In this document: positions 1 through 7,675 of the stretch, piece after piece
How the letters are laid out: each line of letters starts with the position of its first letter
Numbering within the stretch: position 1 is the first letter of the stretch
Assembly (NCBI GenBank): GCA_947044365.1
Contig: OX345636.1
Span: 59,461,537-59,525,536 of the forward strand
Length of the DNA stretch: 64,000 bases
Direction: 5' to 3'
Source of the DNA: Petrosia ficiformis
Lineage: Eukaryota > Porifera > Demospongiae > Haplosclerida > Petrosiidae
Program-made: the position numbers and the translations under genes
The notes under the pieces: generated by a model
What the model was told of the DNA's origin: nothing
Database searches by the model: none
The model's input: the letters and a program-made list of their open reading frames with translations, nothing else

Positions 1-183
1 AGGACTGAGCATACTTTTCAAATTTTTCCCTTTTCCAACACTGGTGTCTCTGCTGCATATATTTTGGCCACCGTTCACTTTCTCTATCCCAACGTTTAAC
101 CATGACTCCTTTTCCAACATGGAGTACTACTTCTACCAATTTGTTTACTGGGACTCCAAAGTCCCCAAGCGCTTCGTAGGAAA
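1..183 (-). CDS. Possible partial coding exon, unknown product
   Basis: The minus strand stays open for 61 codons from an AAG acceptor-like site (just after a TAA at 185-187) to the left edge of the window. The translation is charged and tryptophan-rich (for example GKGVMVKRWDRESERW near its middle) and does not look like repeat translation. I do not recognise a family. It runs opposite to the MGAT1 relic to the right, so it would be the end of another gene or an exon inside a long intron. No start codon is needed if it is internal. The polypyrimidine tract before the acceptor is weak, so this could also be chance. The rest of the gene would lie to the left of the window. Confidence 0.3.
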
Positions 184-324
184 CTTAATGTGGTCATTAA
201 CCCTTTGAGCACTTTATATCAGATATAGACCATCAGAAAATCTATTTCCTATTATTATTAGTCAAGATTGTATTCATGAGGGTACCTCCAATGGGTTGAT
301 TCTTACGGTGACAAGATTTCACAT

Positions 325-612
325 ATAAAAGTGAGTATGTCATGTGACCTGTGCACATACACATGTACATGTACATTTTAAGTGAGTACATGTATGTCAT
401 GTGACCTGTGTATATGTACCTGTACATGTACATTTTAAGTGAGTACATGTATGTCAAGGGACCTGTGTATATACATTACGTGTACATGTACAGTTTAAGT
501 GAGTATGTCATGTGACCTGTGTATGTACATTACATGTAAATGTACATGTACAGTTTAAGTGAGTATATAATGTGATCAGTGTATATTGTACATACATACA
601 TGTACATGTATA
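325..612. repeat. Minisatellite, about 51-60 bp unit, 5 copies
   Basis: GTGAGTA followed by ATGTCATGTGACCTGTGTATATG recurs with GTGAGT at 331, 382, 439, 499 and 559. Units are joined by TACATGTACATTTTAA or a close variant. Short open frames across it are repeat translation, not genes. Confidence 0.85.
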
Positions 613-619
613 GATGTAC

Positions 620-918
620 ATGTACAATGTATGTCACTGTCACTCTAACTTCTTAAGTTATGTACATGTACATATTACATGTTGTGTAAATTTTAGTGTC
701 AATACTAACATTGTTGTTCCTATACTGACATTTTGGGTACATACACATGTATATTACAAATTACAACACATTGTTTGGTAAAGAAGTGGCACACTGAAGA
801 AGCTATTTAATCATTGCTTCATTATTGAGTTACAGTGTAATTATATACTAACTTTACATGTACTTATAAATAACGAATTCCACAGTACAGACTTTATAAG
901 TACATGTACATGTGTCTG
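620..918. other. AT-rich non-coding stretch with TACATGTA motifs
   Basis: I see no coding signal. It holds scattered TACATGTA palindromes and a short reverse-oriented piece (about 790-850) of the dispersed repeat also found at 7070-7310 and 39520-39790: the reverse complement reads TAACTCAATAATGAAGCAATG. Confidence 0.6.
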
Positions 919-968
919 TCTGTCTTCCTTCCTTTCTTTCTTTCATCTCAAGTGTTATCATGTAAATT
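919..968 (+). mobile_element. SINE 3' tail fragment
   Basis: CTTCCTTCCTTTCTTTCTTTC followed by ATCTCAAGTGTTATCATGTA matches the tail of the tRNA-derived SINE seen complete at 43050-43200. The head and body are absent. Confidence 0.5.
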
Positions 969-1034
969 GTAACTATATACATGAATATCTGTCCAATTTC
1001 AATAACCATTATATAACATTACAAATGTATTAAT

Positions 1035-1140
1035 GTACATGATGTTATCGGAGATGAGAGAAAGAAAGAAAGAAAGAAAGAAAGACACCTAGGCAAATTC
1101 CCAAAGGAAAAATGAAAATGAGAGTTGCCTCAGGTGGGAT
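1035..1140 (-). mobile_element. 5'-truncated tRNA-derived SINE
   Basis: Read on the minus strand it begins with ATCCCACCTGAGGCAAC, the last part of the tRNA-like head (T-arm and acceptor stem), continues with the CATTTTCATTTTTCC body, a (TTTC)n run and the ending GATAACATCATGTA. The head upstream of the T-arm is missing, the usual 5' truncation of a retroposed copy. It lies immediately upstream of MGAT1 exon A. Confidence 0.75.
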
Positions 1141-1230
1141 GTACATGTACATGTAATTATAAAACTCTATTAATAATCATAATTATTCATTTTTGTCTTA
1201 TATTATTAATTTCTTTTCTTATTTCATTAG

Positions 1231-1369
1231 CAACCTGACCAATCTGAGTTTCCATTGAAAGGAAAAGAAAGGAAAATGAAGGGTTATTGTAAAATAGCTC
1301 GTCATTATAAATGGGCTCTGGGTCAAGTATTTGATGTGTATGGATATAACTATGCTATTGTTGTTGAAG
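1231..1369 (+). pseudogene. MGAT1: MGAT1 exon A
   Basis: The acceptor is TTATTTCATTAG and the donor GAAG|GTACAC. It encodes QPDQ near the start, then KIARHYKWALGQVFDVYG and ends in ...VVE plus one base of the next Asp codon. It corresponds to the segment of the nucleotide-sugar binding domain just before the EDD motif. This exon is intact. Confidence 0.85.
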
Positions 1370-1413
1370 GTACACTGCATGTGTAAATACATGTACATGT
1401 ATGCTATAAGTTT

Positions 1414-1765
1414 GACAGTAGTGAGTACTTTTAGTTACAGTACTAGGTAAGTAGCTATTCTCAACCAGTGTTTGCAGAACACTGTACATGACAGTAGTGA
1501 GTACTTTTAGTTACAGTACTAGGTAGGTAGCTATTCTCAACCAGTGTGTGCAGAACACTGTACATGACAGTAGTGAGTACTTTTAGTTACAGTACTAAGT
1601 AGGTAGCTATTCTCAACCAGTGTGTGCAGAACACTGTACATGACAGTAGTGAGTACTATTAGTTACAGTGCTAGGTAGGTAGCTATTCTCAACCAGTGGG
1701 TGCAGAACACTGTACATGACAGTAGTGAGTACTATTAGTTACAGTTATGTGGTTATTCGCAAACC
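1414..1765. repeat. 76-bp minisatellite in MGAT1 intron 1
   Basis: GACAGTAGTGAGTACT recurs exactly every 76 bp (1414, 1490, 1566, 1642, 1718). Units include TAGGTAGCTATTCTCAACCA and CAGAACACTGTACAT. The last copy is partial and diverged. Confidence 0.95.
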
Positions 1766-1774
1766 AGTGTACAC

Positions 1775-1935
1775 TGTAGATGTATACATATATGTATACA
1801 ATCATTTATTATACATGTATACATCTACATGTATTATACATGTAAACATATAATATACATGTATACATGTATAATACATGTTTACATGTATTATACATGT
1901 ATACATGTATAATGCATGTACATGTATATCACCAT
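1775..1935. repeat. TACATGTATA palindrome-rich cluster
   Basis: Alternating TACATGTATACATG and TATAATACATG words form overlapping short palindromes. The sequence could extrude small cruciforms. It has no coding content. Confidence 0.7.
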
Positions 1936-2355
1936 AACTAAAGATTGTTTTTGGCAATTCATCTTGTAATACCAATACAATTAGAACGAGTGCATCTCTC
2001 ATTTAAATTGATCAATTAATGAATTCCAATTTACCTCTTGTGTACTGATTAAAGTATAGCTCTCATCATAGTATCTTATAAGTTAGGTAGTGTACAGTAT
2101 GTGTGAAAGATTGAACATGTAATAAGGTGATATTTCAACTGTACTTCTCAGTACTCCATCGTACTGTAATGTGTGAATTTGCTTTACCTGATACCATGCA
2201 TAGTGCTAAGCATTTAATACTGTTTAGTACATTTGAATTACAGTGTACTTCACTCACAATGTATACTGTAGTCAATGGAAGTACAGTGATAGTATCTAAA
2301 CTTAATGATTTTAATAAATATAATAATAATTAATTTAATTATAATTATGTCTCAG
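1936..2355. other. MGAT1 intron sequence without recognisable features
   Basis: AT-rich DNA between the palindrome cluster and exon B. One 68-codon open frame at 2127-2333 has no family resemblance and lies inside the intron; I do not call it. Confidence 0.5.
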
Positions 2356-2492
2356 ATGATTTGGAAGTGGCTCCAGACTTTTACTCATATTTTCAAGCTA
2401 CGCGTCAACTTTTAGCAACTGATAAGAAGTTATGGTGTGTGTCAGCATGGAATGATAATGAAAAGAAGTATTTATTGATACAGATGACATTG
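2356..2492 (+). pseudogene. MGAT1: MGAT1 exon B, one-base frameshift
   Basis: The acceptor is GTCTCAG and the donor ATTG|GTAAGA. It completes the EDD motif ([13 protein letters not shown] follows) and encodes [10 protein letters not shown]. After Asn at 2457-2459 only two bases (2460-2461) stand where a Gly codon is expected. Downstream, the shifted frame reads [11 protein letters not shown] and joins in phase with exon C. As sequenced, the frame is lost from 2460 onward. Confidence 0.85.
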
Positions 2493-2601
2493 GTAAGATA
2501 ATATTACCTATTTTTAATAGGTATGGTACATGTACATGTATAGTATCATTTGATGTGTGCATGTACAGTGTAATTATGAAATGTCTGTATGCATGTACAT
2601 A

Positions 2602-2730
2602 ATGTGTGTGTGTGTGTGTGTGTGTCACTGTATGTATGCATGTGCACGTGTGTGCATCTGTGTGTGTACATTATGTTTGTGTCTGTGTGCCTCTATGTGT
2701 CTGTGTGTGTGTCTGTGTGTGTGTGGACAT
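2602..2730. repeat. (TG)n microsatellite and TG-rich tract
   Basis: A pure TG run of about 24 bp at 2602-2625 is followed by interrupted TG-rich sequence to about 2730. Open frames made of Cys/Val on + and Thr/His on - are low-complexity translation. Confidence 0.9.
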
Positions 2731-2739
2731 CAACACTGC

Positions 2740-3012
2740 TTCAGCTTGCTCATTCAGCTTTTCTTTAAGGTTCTGCTGTGGAGTGCTTTTATTAAAATAC
2801 AATGTACAGTGTATGTAAGAACATATTATTTGCTTAGTGCATATCACATGATATTGAGCCAATCACTTTTTTGTATATTAGTCACCTGGTCATGTTTTAA
2901 ACAACATTTAATGCATAATGGGCATTAACTACATGTACTAAATACACAGTTACATGTACGTACCTGTGAAATGTAACTAGAATTGTCAACTGCTGGGCAC
3001 TGAGTCTTTTGG
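2740..3012. other. Intron sequence, nothing recognised
   Basis: AT-rich sequence without coding, RNA or clear repeat features. Confidence 0.5.
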
Positions 3013-3179
3013 AACATTCTTTACAGTATGTTAAACATTTTACTGTGGCACTGAGGTGGGCCAATGAAGGTCTCAATTAGATAATGCACTCGCTTTACTT
3101 GTGCATTATCTAATCTCGATCTTCATTAAGCCTGGCCCTCGGGCTATGTTAAAATGCTCAATGTACCATAAAGAATGCT
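3013..3179. mobile_element. Foldback MITE, copy 1
   Basis: The outer ends ACATTCTTTAC and (reverse complement of the right end) GCATTCTTTATGG face each other. The inner arms TTAGATAATGCAC (left) and GTGCATTATCTAA (right) are perfect inverted repeats around a short centre. The arm sequence GCACTGAGGTGGGCCAATGA is closely similar to that of the element at 4264-4384, so the two belong to one family. There is no ORF. Confidence 0.7.
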
Positions 3180-3214
3180 TTAAATATTACATAGTACATA
3201 TAATTGTGCATGTA

Positions 3215-3503
3215 TATCTGTAGTACATGTACATATATACATGCATCTATAGTACATGTACATGTATAATTATCTGTAGTACATGTACATTTAATTATCT
3301 TTAGTACATGTACATGTATAATTATCTGTAGTACATGTACATGTATAATTATCTGTAGTACATGTACATGTAATTATCTTTAGTACATGTACATGTATAA
3401 TTATCTGTAGTACATGTACATGTATAATTATCTGTAGTACATGTACATGTAATTATCTTTAGTACATGTACATGTGTAATTATCTGTAGTACATGTACAT
3501 GTA
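3215..3503. repeat. 25-27 bp minisatellite, about 10 copies
   Basis: The unit is AGTACATGTACATGTATAAT followed by TATCTGT, with TTT/TGT variants, in MGAT1 intron 2. The array ends exactly at the SINE fragment at 3504. Confidence 0.9.
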
Positions 3504-3576
3504 CAACTCTCATTTTTCATTTTTCCATTGCCTCAGGTGTCTTTCTTTCTTTCTACATCTCTGATAACATCATGTA
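3504..3576 (+). mobile_element. 5'-truncated tRNA-derived SINE
   Basis: It starts with CAACTCTCATTTTTC just after the position of the tRNA-like head, keeps the body CCATTGCCTCAGGTGTC, a short TTTC run and the ending GATAACATCATGTA. Compare the complete copy at 43050-43200. Confidence 0.75.
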
Positions 3577-3809
3577 CATGTATAATTACCTGTAGTACAC
3601 GTACATGTACATGTGTAATTATTTGTTGTATACACATGTTCTGTAGTACATTTACATGTATAAATAACTGTAGTAGATGTACATGTATATGACTTGTTTG
3701 CTTATACTGTATAAATGTTTTCAATGTAAGGCTAATAATGTAAACTTACATGTATAGTACATGTATATGCACATAATTTAAATACAGTGTATCTTTTATA
3801 GTACTGCAG
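3577..3809. other. TACATGTA-rich intron tail
   Basis: Degenerate continuation of the minisatellite-like TACATGTA sequence up to the exon C acceptor at CTGCAG (3804-3809). Confidence 0.5.
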
Positions 3810-3900
3810 GTAAACTGTATAGAACAGACTTCTTTCCTGGACTAGGATGGATGTTGACAGTTAACCTATGACATGAGTTGAAGGATAAATGGCCAATAAG
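3810..3900 (+). pseudogene. MGAT1: MGAT1 exon C with Trp-to-stop change
   Basis: The acceptor is TACTGCAG and the donor CCAATAAG|GTGAAT. It encodes KLYRTDFFPGLGWMLTVNL, then TGA at 3869-3871 followed by HELKDKWP in the same frame. The family has Trp at this position of the Leu-Trp-x-Glu-Leu segment, so a TGG to TGA substitution is the simplest reading. Confidence 0.85.
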
Positions 3901-3974
3901 GTGAATTACATGTATATGTATGTACATGTACTTGCACATACATGTATAAATATATACTGTGTAATGTTTATAAT

Positions 3975-4086
3975 AATGGCCAATAAGATGAATTATACAC
4001 ATGTATATATACTGTGTAATTACGTGTATAATGTTTATAATTTATTATGAGTTGAAGGTTAAATGGCCAATAAAGGGAATTATTGC
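3975..4086 (+). repeat. Duplicated 3' end of exon C and its donor region
   Basis: GAGTTGAAGGTTAAATGGCC at about 4048 repeats GAGTTGAAGGATAAATGGCC of exon C (3875-3894), and both continue into CCAATAA. A shorter piece, AATGGCCAATAAGATGAATT, lies at about 3975. These are partial tandem duplications across the exon-intron border, about 175 bp apart at the outer copies. Confidence 0.7.
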
Positions 4087-4263
4087 TGATCATGTGACCT
4101 GTGGCCAGTCAGAGTGCAGATATGATGCGTCACATGTTTGAACATTAAATCACTTATTATACACTTTTGCATGCAATAAGTTAGTTATTGTACACTTTGC
4201 TCACCTCTACTAACGAAGCTGCTCCAACAAGAGTGGTAGTTCACCAGATTGTCAATAAATCAC

Positions 4264-4384
4264 TTATAACACATTTCACAGTGCATCGTGTGTTTTAATG
4301 TAGCACTTAGGTGGTCAATAAAGGTCTTGTTTATATTGACTCACGCTACATTAAAACACCTAATCACAGTAAAATGCGTTATAA
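4264..4384. mobile_element. Foldback MITE, copy 2 (121 bp)
   Basis: Imperfect terminal inverted repeats TTATAACACATTTCACAGTG and CACAGTAAAATGCGTTATAA. The inner arms TTTTAATGTAGC and GCTACATTAAAA are perfect. The middle, GCACTTAGGTGGTCAATAAA, matches copy 1 at 3013-3179. There is no coding capacity. Confidence 0.75.
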
Positions 4385-4766
4385 CTATTACATAAATATA
4401 TGTTTATGTAACGAGCCTCATGATGAATAATCTAAAGTTTTTGATACATGTGTATGTTTTGAAGCATGGGCAAATTAACCCAACAATGGTTAGTGTGTGC
4501 ACCATTGGGAACACATCTTGACTATTCTTGAGCCCATTAAGAAACAGTTAATGATGTTAGTGACAATATAATAATAATTAACTGTGCCATCTGGCCCAAA
4601 GAGGGAACTGTGCAGTGTCAGCACTGCACAGTTCATAAAACTTCATACATACATGTAGTGTGCCATATGAGTTCATCAAAAGCAATGCTCCTGAATCTTG
4701 TGACTGAAAACTCACATGATATACATGTATGATACATGTATAATATACATTACATGTGTTAGTAAG
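4385..4766. other. Intron sequence with one 13-bp hairpin
   Basis: The only structured item is a perfect stem at 4605-4634: GAACTGTGCAGTG, loop TCAG, CACTGCACAGTTC. The rest is unremarkable AT-rich DNA. Confidence 0.6.
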
Positions 4767-5282
4767 TAGGGCTGAGCGATAATATCAATTTATAGATTAT
4801 CATGATATTTTTACGATTATATCAAATTTTGTATTGCAATAATTACCCCATGTGTCTGTGAATGCACAATTATGATTTTGATAGTTTACTTGAAAGCATC
4901 TTTAACCTTAACAGTCACCACAGCTTTTCATAGATACAATGTGTCTAGATATAGCTTTTTCTGCAGTTAAAGCAGGGAATTGTTTCGTTTTGAGCCTGTG
5001 TTTAGTCGATAAATCACACACGGGCAATGCCCACTTTTCACTAGCAGATTAGCTTTCCAGCTTTCATCTCTCTGTGGACCTGGCTTTCACTCTCACTGGA
5101 ACTGGAGACATCATTAAGCTTATAGATTAGTCCCATAAAAGTAAGCTAAAGACAGAAGGATGTGATTTTCGAGCGACTATGTGCACGTTAATTGCAATAT
5201 AGTACACATACGTGACGTAAATTATCGCAATAATTTGGCAATTATCAATGGTGATATGATAAACCAATATCGCTCCGCCCTA
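4767..5282. mobile_element. hAT-like non-autonomous element without ORF
   Basis: The ends TAGGGCTGAGCGATAATATC and (reverse complement of the right end) TAGGGCGGAGCGATATTGG form a terminal inverted repeat, similar to the TAGGGATGGGCG ends of the neighbouring element at 5423-6002. The flanking 8-mers TTAGTAAG and TTTATTGT are not a convincing target duplication, so superfamily assignment rests on the ends only. Confidence 0.6.
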
Positions 5283-5422
5283 TTTATTGTATGATTGAAT
5301 TGCTTTATCATGTGACTGATATCTTATATCACGTGATAGAATGTCGTTATTCTCATACAGTATTTCATGTGATTGGTATCCGATAGATTACATGTATTAT
5401 AGATATTCTATGTAGTTATTTG

Positions 5423-6002
5423 TAGGGATGGGCGATAACTCAAATTCACTGTTACGGTTATCATCATATCTATTATCACAATAACCTTGATTACCTTGTT
5501 AATCAAAAATTCAAATCAAGACAAAACAAAATTTAAAATAATACACAAAAATGATATGTCCAGATAATTGTGTACATGTACAAGCATGAGAAATATATGT
5601 AATTTATCACACCATGTTTTTAGACAGAAAAACTAGTTTATCTGGGTGGTGATCCCTCAAATGTGTGATTAAATTACTAGTATTCCCACCCTTTGCTGGT
5701 ACGACTTTACCACAAACCTTGCATACTGGCGAGCCACACTCCTTGACAATAGGACGCCCCTCAGAGTCTGCTTTCAGTCCGAAATAATTCCAGACCACAC
5801 TGATGGTGTTAGGTTTCTTTACTAGAGTATCGCTTTGACAAGATCCACTATCCTCCATATTCAGTTAAACATGTGATGGAATAATTTTAGTGCGCATGCG
5901 CAAACGGCGGTTTATTCACTATTAATTAATATTAAAGGTAAGGTTTACCGTCACAAGATAGACCGCAGTTTTACCGTTATACCGTTATACCGCCCATCCC
6001 TA
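5423..6002. mobile_element. hAT element, 580 bp, perfect 8-bp target duplication
   Basis: The terminal inverted repeats are TAGGGATGGGCGATA (left) and, read inward from the right, TAGGGATGGGCGGTA. The flanks are identical 8-mers GTTATTTG at 5415-5422 and 6003-6010, the signature length for hAT transposition. It carries a BED zinc-finger ORF on the minus strand (5607-5858) but no catalytic or dimerisation region, so it is an internally deleted derivative mobilised in trans or now inactive. It inserted into intron 3 of the MGAT1 relic. Confidence 0.9.
5607..5858 (-). CDS. BED-type zinc finger, N-terminal hAT transposase fragment
   Basis: An 83-codon ORF from ATG to stop inside the hAT element. 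Trp23-x2-Phe26 and Cys46-x2-Cys49 with His66 and His71 fit the BED finger pattern (aromatic pair, CxxC, HxxxxH). BED fingers sit at the N terminus of hAT transposases and bind the transposon ends. The protein stops about ten residues after the finger, where a full transposase would continue for several hundred residues. It could be a truncated first exon, a decayed remnant, or a small DNA-binding protein able to compete for transposon ends; the sequence does not decide between these. The start is 24 bp inside a GC-rich segment near the right end of the element. Confidence 0.7.
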   Translation of the reverse strand: MEDSGSCQSDTLVKKPNTISVVWNYFGLKADSEGRPIVKECGSPVCKVCGKVVPAKGGNTSNLITHLRDHHPDKLVFLSKNMV

Positions 6003-6043
6003 GTTATTTGTTTATACAATGTACATGTTATTATGTACATGTA

Positions 6044-6315
6044 GTTATTGGATAATACATGTTATTATGTACATGTAGTTATTGGATAATACATGTTATT
6101 ATGTACATGTAGTTATTGGTTTATACATGTTATTATGTACATGTAGTTATTGGTTTATACATGTTATTATGTACATGTAGTTATTGGATAATACATGTTA
6201 TTATGTACATGTAGTTATTGGTTTATACATGTTATTATGTACATGTAGTTATTGGTTTATACATGTTATTATGTACATGTAGTTATTGGATAATACATGT
6301 TATTATGTACATGTA
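6044..6315. repeat. 34-bp minisatellite carrying the exon D splice acceptor
   Basis: GTTATTGG occurs at 6044 and every 34 bp to 6282 (eight units), and once more at 6316 where exon D begins. Units alternate GGATAATACATG and GGTTTATACATG. Each unit repeats CATGTAG|TTATTGG, the acceptor AG and first seven bases of exon D. Confidence 0.95.
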
Positions 6316-6316
6316 G

Positions 6317-6361
6317 TTATTGGGATGATTGGACGAAACTAGAAGAACAAAGAAGTGGAAG
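6317..6361 (+). pseudogene. MGAT1: MGAT1 exon D
   Basis: 45 bp between acceptor CATGTAG and donor GGAAG|GTCAG. With two bases from exon C it encodes SYWDDWTKLEEQRSGR. WDDW is the family motif that contains the proposed catalytic aspartate. The phases on both sides fit C and E. Confidence 0.8.
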
Positions 6362-6567
6362 GTCAGATCTTGATTACAATAGCCACACCCACTTTGTTAT
6401 GTGGACTGAACTTGTTTTGTACTTAGCGATGTAAAATATCATTAATTGTACATATACATGTACGTTATACATGTACATATATGTATGTGTACATGTATGT
6501 ACATTTGACACAATTTCAATACTTACATGTATCATTACTTACATGTACTTCTTGCCGTACAATATAG
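6362..6567. other. Short MGAT1 intron
   Basis: TACATGTA-rich intron between exons D and E; no other feature. Confidence 0.6.
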
Positions 6568-6718
6568 ATCTTGTATTAGACTAGAGATATCTCGTACACA
6601 AACATTTGGTAAAAAGGGTGTCAGTCATGGACAATACTTTGAACAGCACTTGAAATATATTGTGTTAAATGAGAAGCCATATGATTTCCTATCAGCTGAT
6701 TTGTCATATCTACTAGAG
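6568..6718 (+). pseudogene. MGAT1: MGAT1 exon E
   Basis: The acceptor is TACAATATAG and the donor CTAGAG|GTATGT. It encodes SCIRLEISRTQTFGKKGVSH, then GQYFEQHLKYI and ends in LSADLSYLLE, in phase with exon D. The Arg-Leu-Glu has Leu where I expect Pro in the family. No stop or frameshift. Confidence 0.85.
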
Positions 6719-6960
6719 GTATGTACATGTACATGTAGTGTGTGTGTGTGTATTGGTGTGTACATGTATGTCCGTGCATGTACATGTATATGTAAAATAG
6801 TGTATCATGTACCAAGAACTAACATGTACCAAACAGTTCCTTGATGCCATGACTTGGTCTTAGGGCCCACTCTCCTTGATTGTTCATGTTGGTTTTAGGT
6901 TAAATTTTCATCGAGATTGATGCTGCCATTACCTACACACAGCATTACACACACACACAC
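6719..6960. other. Intron sequence after exon E
   Basis: TG-rich then AT-rich sequence ending in an AC run. The open frame through it is a continuation of exon E into the intron. Confidence 0.5.
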
Positions 6961-7034
6961 CAGACATGGGGTCAATTACAATGCAATGTAATATATTAGT
7001 ATTACTATTATCTATTACCATTACCCCATGTCTG
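6961..7034. mobile_element. 74-bp MITE inserted in an AC microsatellite
   Basis: The ends CAGACATGGGGT and ACCCCATGTCTG are perfect 12-bp inverted repeats. Both flanks are ACACACAC, so an 8-bp target duplication is consistent but cannot be proved in a microsatellite. The centre is AT-rich. Confidence 0.7.
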
Positions 7035-7069
7035 ACACACACACTATACTTTACTTGAGCATTTTAATT

Positions 7070-7312
7070 CACAATGCCCTCAAGATAAGCATGTGATGAC
7101 TTCATAATTATGTACTATAGTGTATACTTTAATGTCACATAGTTACACTGTAACTCAATAATGAAACAATGATTGAAATTTGACATAATTTATACAAAAA
7201 AGAATGAGAAGGATAATTATATGAAAATGGTGCCGGTAAAAAGATTGCTAGTCATTCTAAACTAAACTTATGAACATTTTTCCAAGATAATGAACGTGAA
7301 TGACCTTTATTT
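7070..7312 (+). repeat. Dispersed non-coding repeat, copy next to exon F
   Basis: Shares CTGTAACTCAATAATGAA, TTGAAATTTGACAT, GAAGGATAATTATAT and GTGAATGACCTTT with 39520-39790; the last part recurs at about 54430-54490 and a reversed piece at 790-850. It ends directly upstream of exon F and may have replaced the missing MGAT1 exon. Confidence 0.75.
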
Positions 7313-7396
7313 GCAAATGGCCTTCACTGTTGCTATATATAACAAGATTCCCTTCACAAAATTAATTTTTGAAACTCCATCTTTATCACAATTTAG

Positions 7397-7571
7397 GGTA
7401 ATTTATGAAGAAGTGTATGTTAAACGTATTCATAGTTTGAAGGACGTATCACTCACTGAAGTTATTCATAGTAAATCTAAAGAAGAAGTACAAGTGAGAT
7501 ACTCAAATCTAAAAGAATTCAAAGCATTTGCTAAACATCTCAAGATCATGAGTGATTCAAGAGTGAATTAA
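7397..7571 (+). pseudogene. MGAT1: MGAT1 exon F, eroded 3' end
   Basis: Follows an ACAATTTAG acceptor-like site. It encodes ...KSKEEVQVRYSNLKEFKAFA and then KHLKIM, matching the conserved C-terminal segment (EVxVxY and FKAFAK). TAA at 7569 ends it before the final family segment. In another frame the next bases read DFKSELI, which suggests a further 1-base deletion near 7555. The acceptor phase does not match exon E, because the exon that should lie between them is absent. Confidence 0.75.
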
Positions 7572-7675
7572 TATAAGTACTTGGGATTATGCAGGGCATT
7601 TGTGGGGATGAGCCTACGTTACTTAATGGAATAGGAAGTGTGTCCAAGTTAGAAAGACTGTTAATGCACAGATCA
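7572..7675. other. Transition into the tandem array
   Basis: Unique sequence between the last recognisable MGAT1 codons and the first 90-bp monomer. It may hold remnants of the MGAT1 C terminus but I cannot align them with confidence. Confidence 0.4.

Larger units (their letters stand above)
1231..7571 (+). pseudogene. MGAT1: MGAT1-like glycosyltransferase relic (N-acetylglucosaminyltransferase I)
   Basis: MGAT1 adds the first GlcNAc to Man5GlcNAc2 N-glycans in the medial Golgi. Six exons (A 1231-1369, B 2356-2492, C 3810-3900, D 6317-6361, E 6568-6718, F about 7397-7571) encode, in order, motifs I recognise from the family: KIARHYKWALGQVF, the metal-binding EDD that spans the A/B junction, [48 protein letters not shown] and FKAFAK. 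Exons A-E have GT/AG borders with matching phases if one base is restored in B. Breaks: one base missing at 2460-2461, TGA at 3869-3871 where the family has Trp, a missing exon between E and F, and a 3' end that stops early at 7569. The N-terminal anchor and stem exons are not in the window. Introns are retained, so this is a duplicated copy or a decayed locus, not a retrocopy. The family call is firm; that it is dead is likely, subject to indel errors. Confidence 0.85.

Noticed and set aside
2398..2928. Cys/Val-rich and Thr/His-rich frames
   Set aside because: Low-complexity translation of the TG/CA tract inside an MGAT1 intron.
4767..5282. Confident hAT assignment with target duplication
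   Set aside because: The ends resemble the neighbouring hAT, but the flanking 8-mers do not match.
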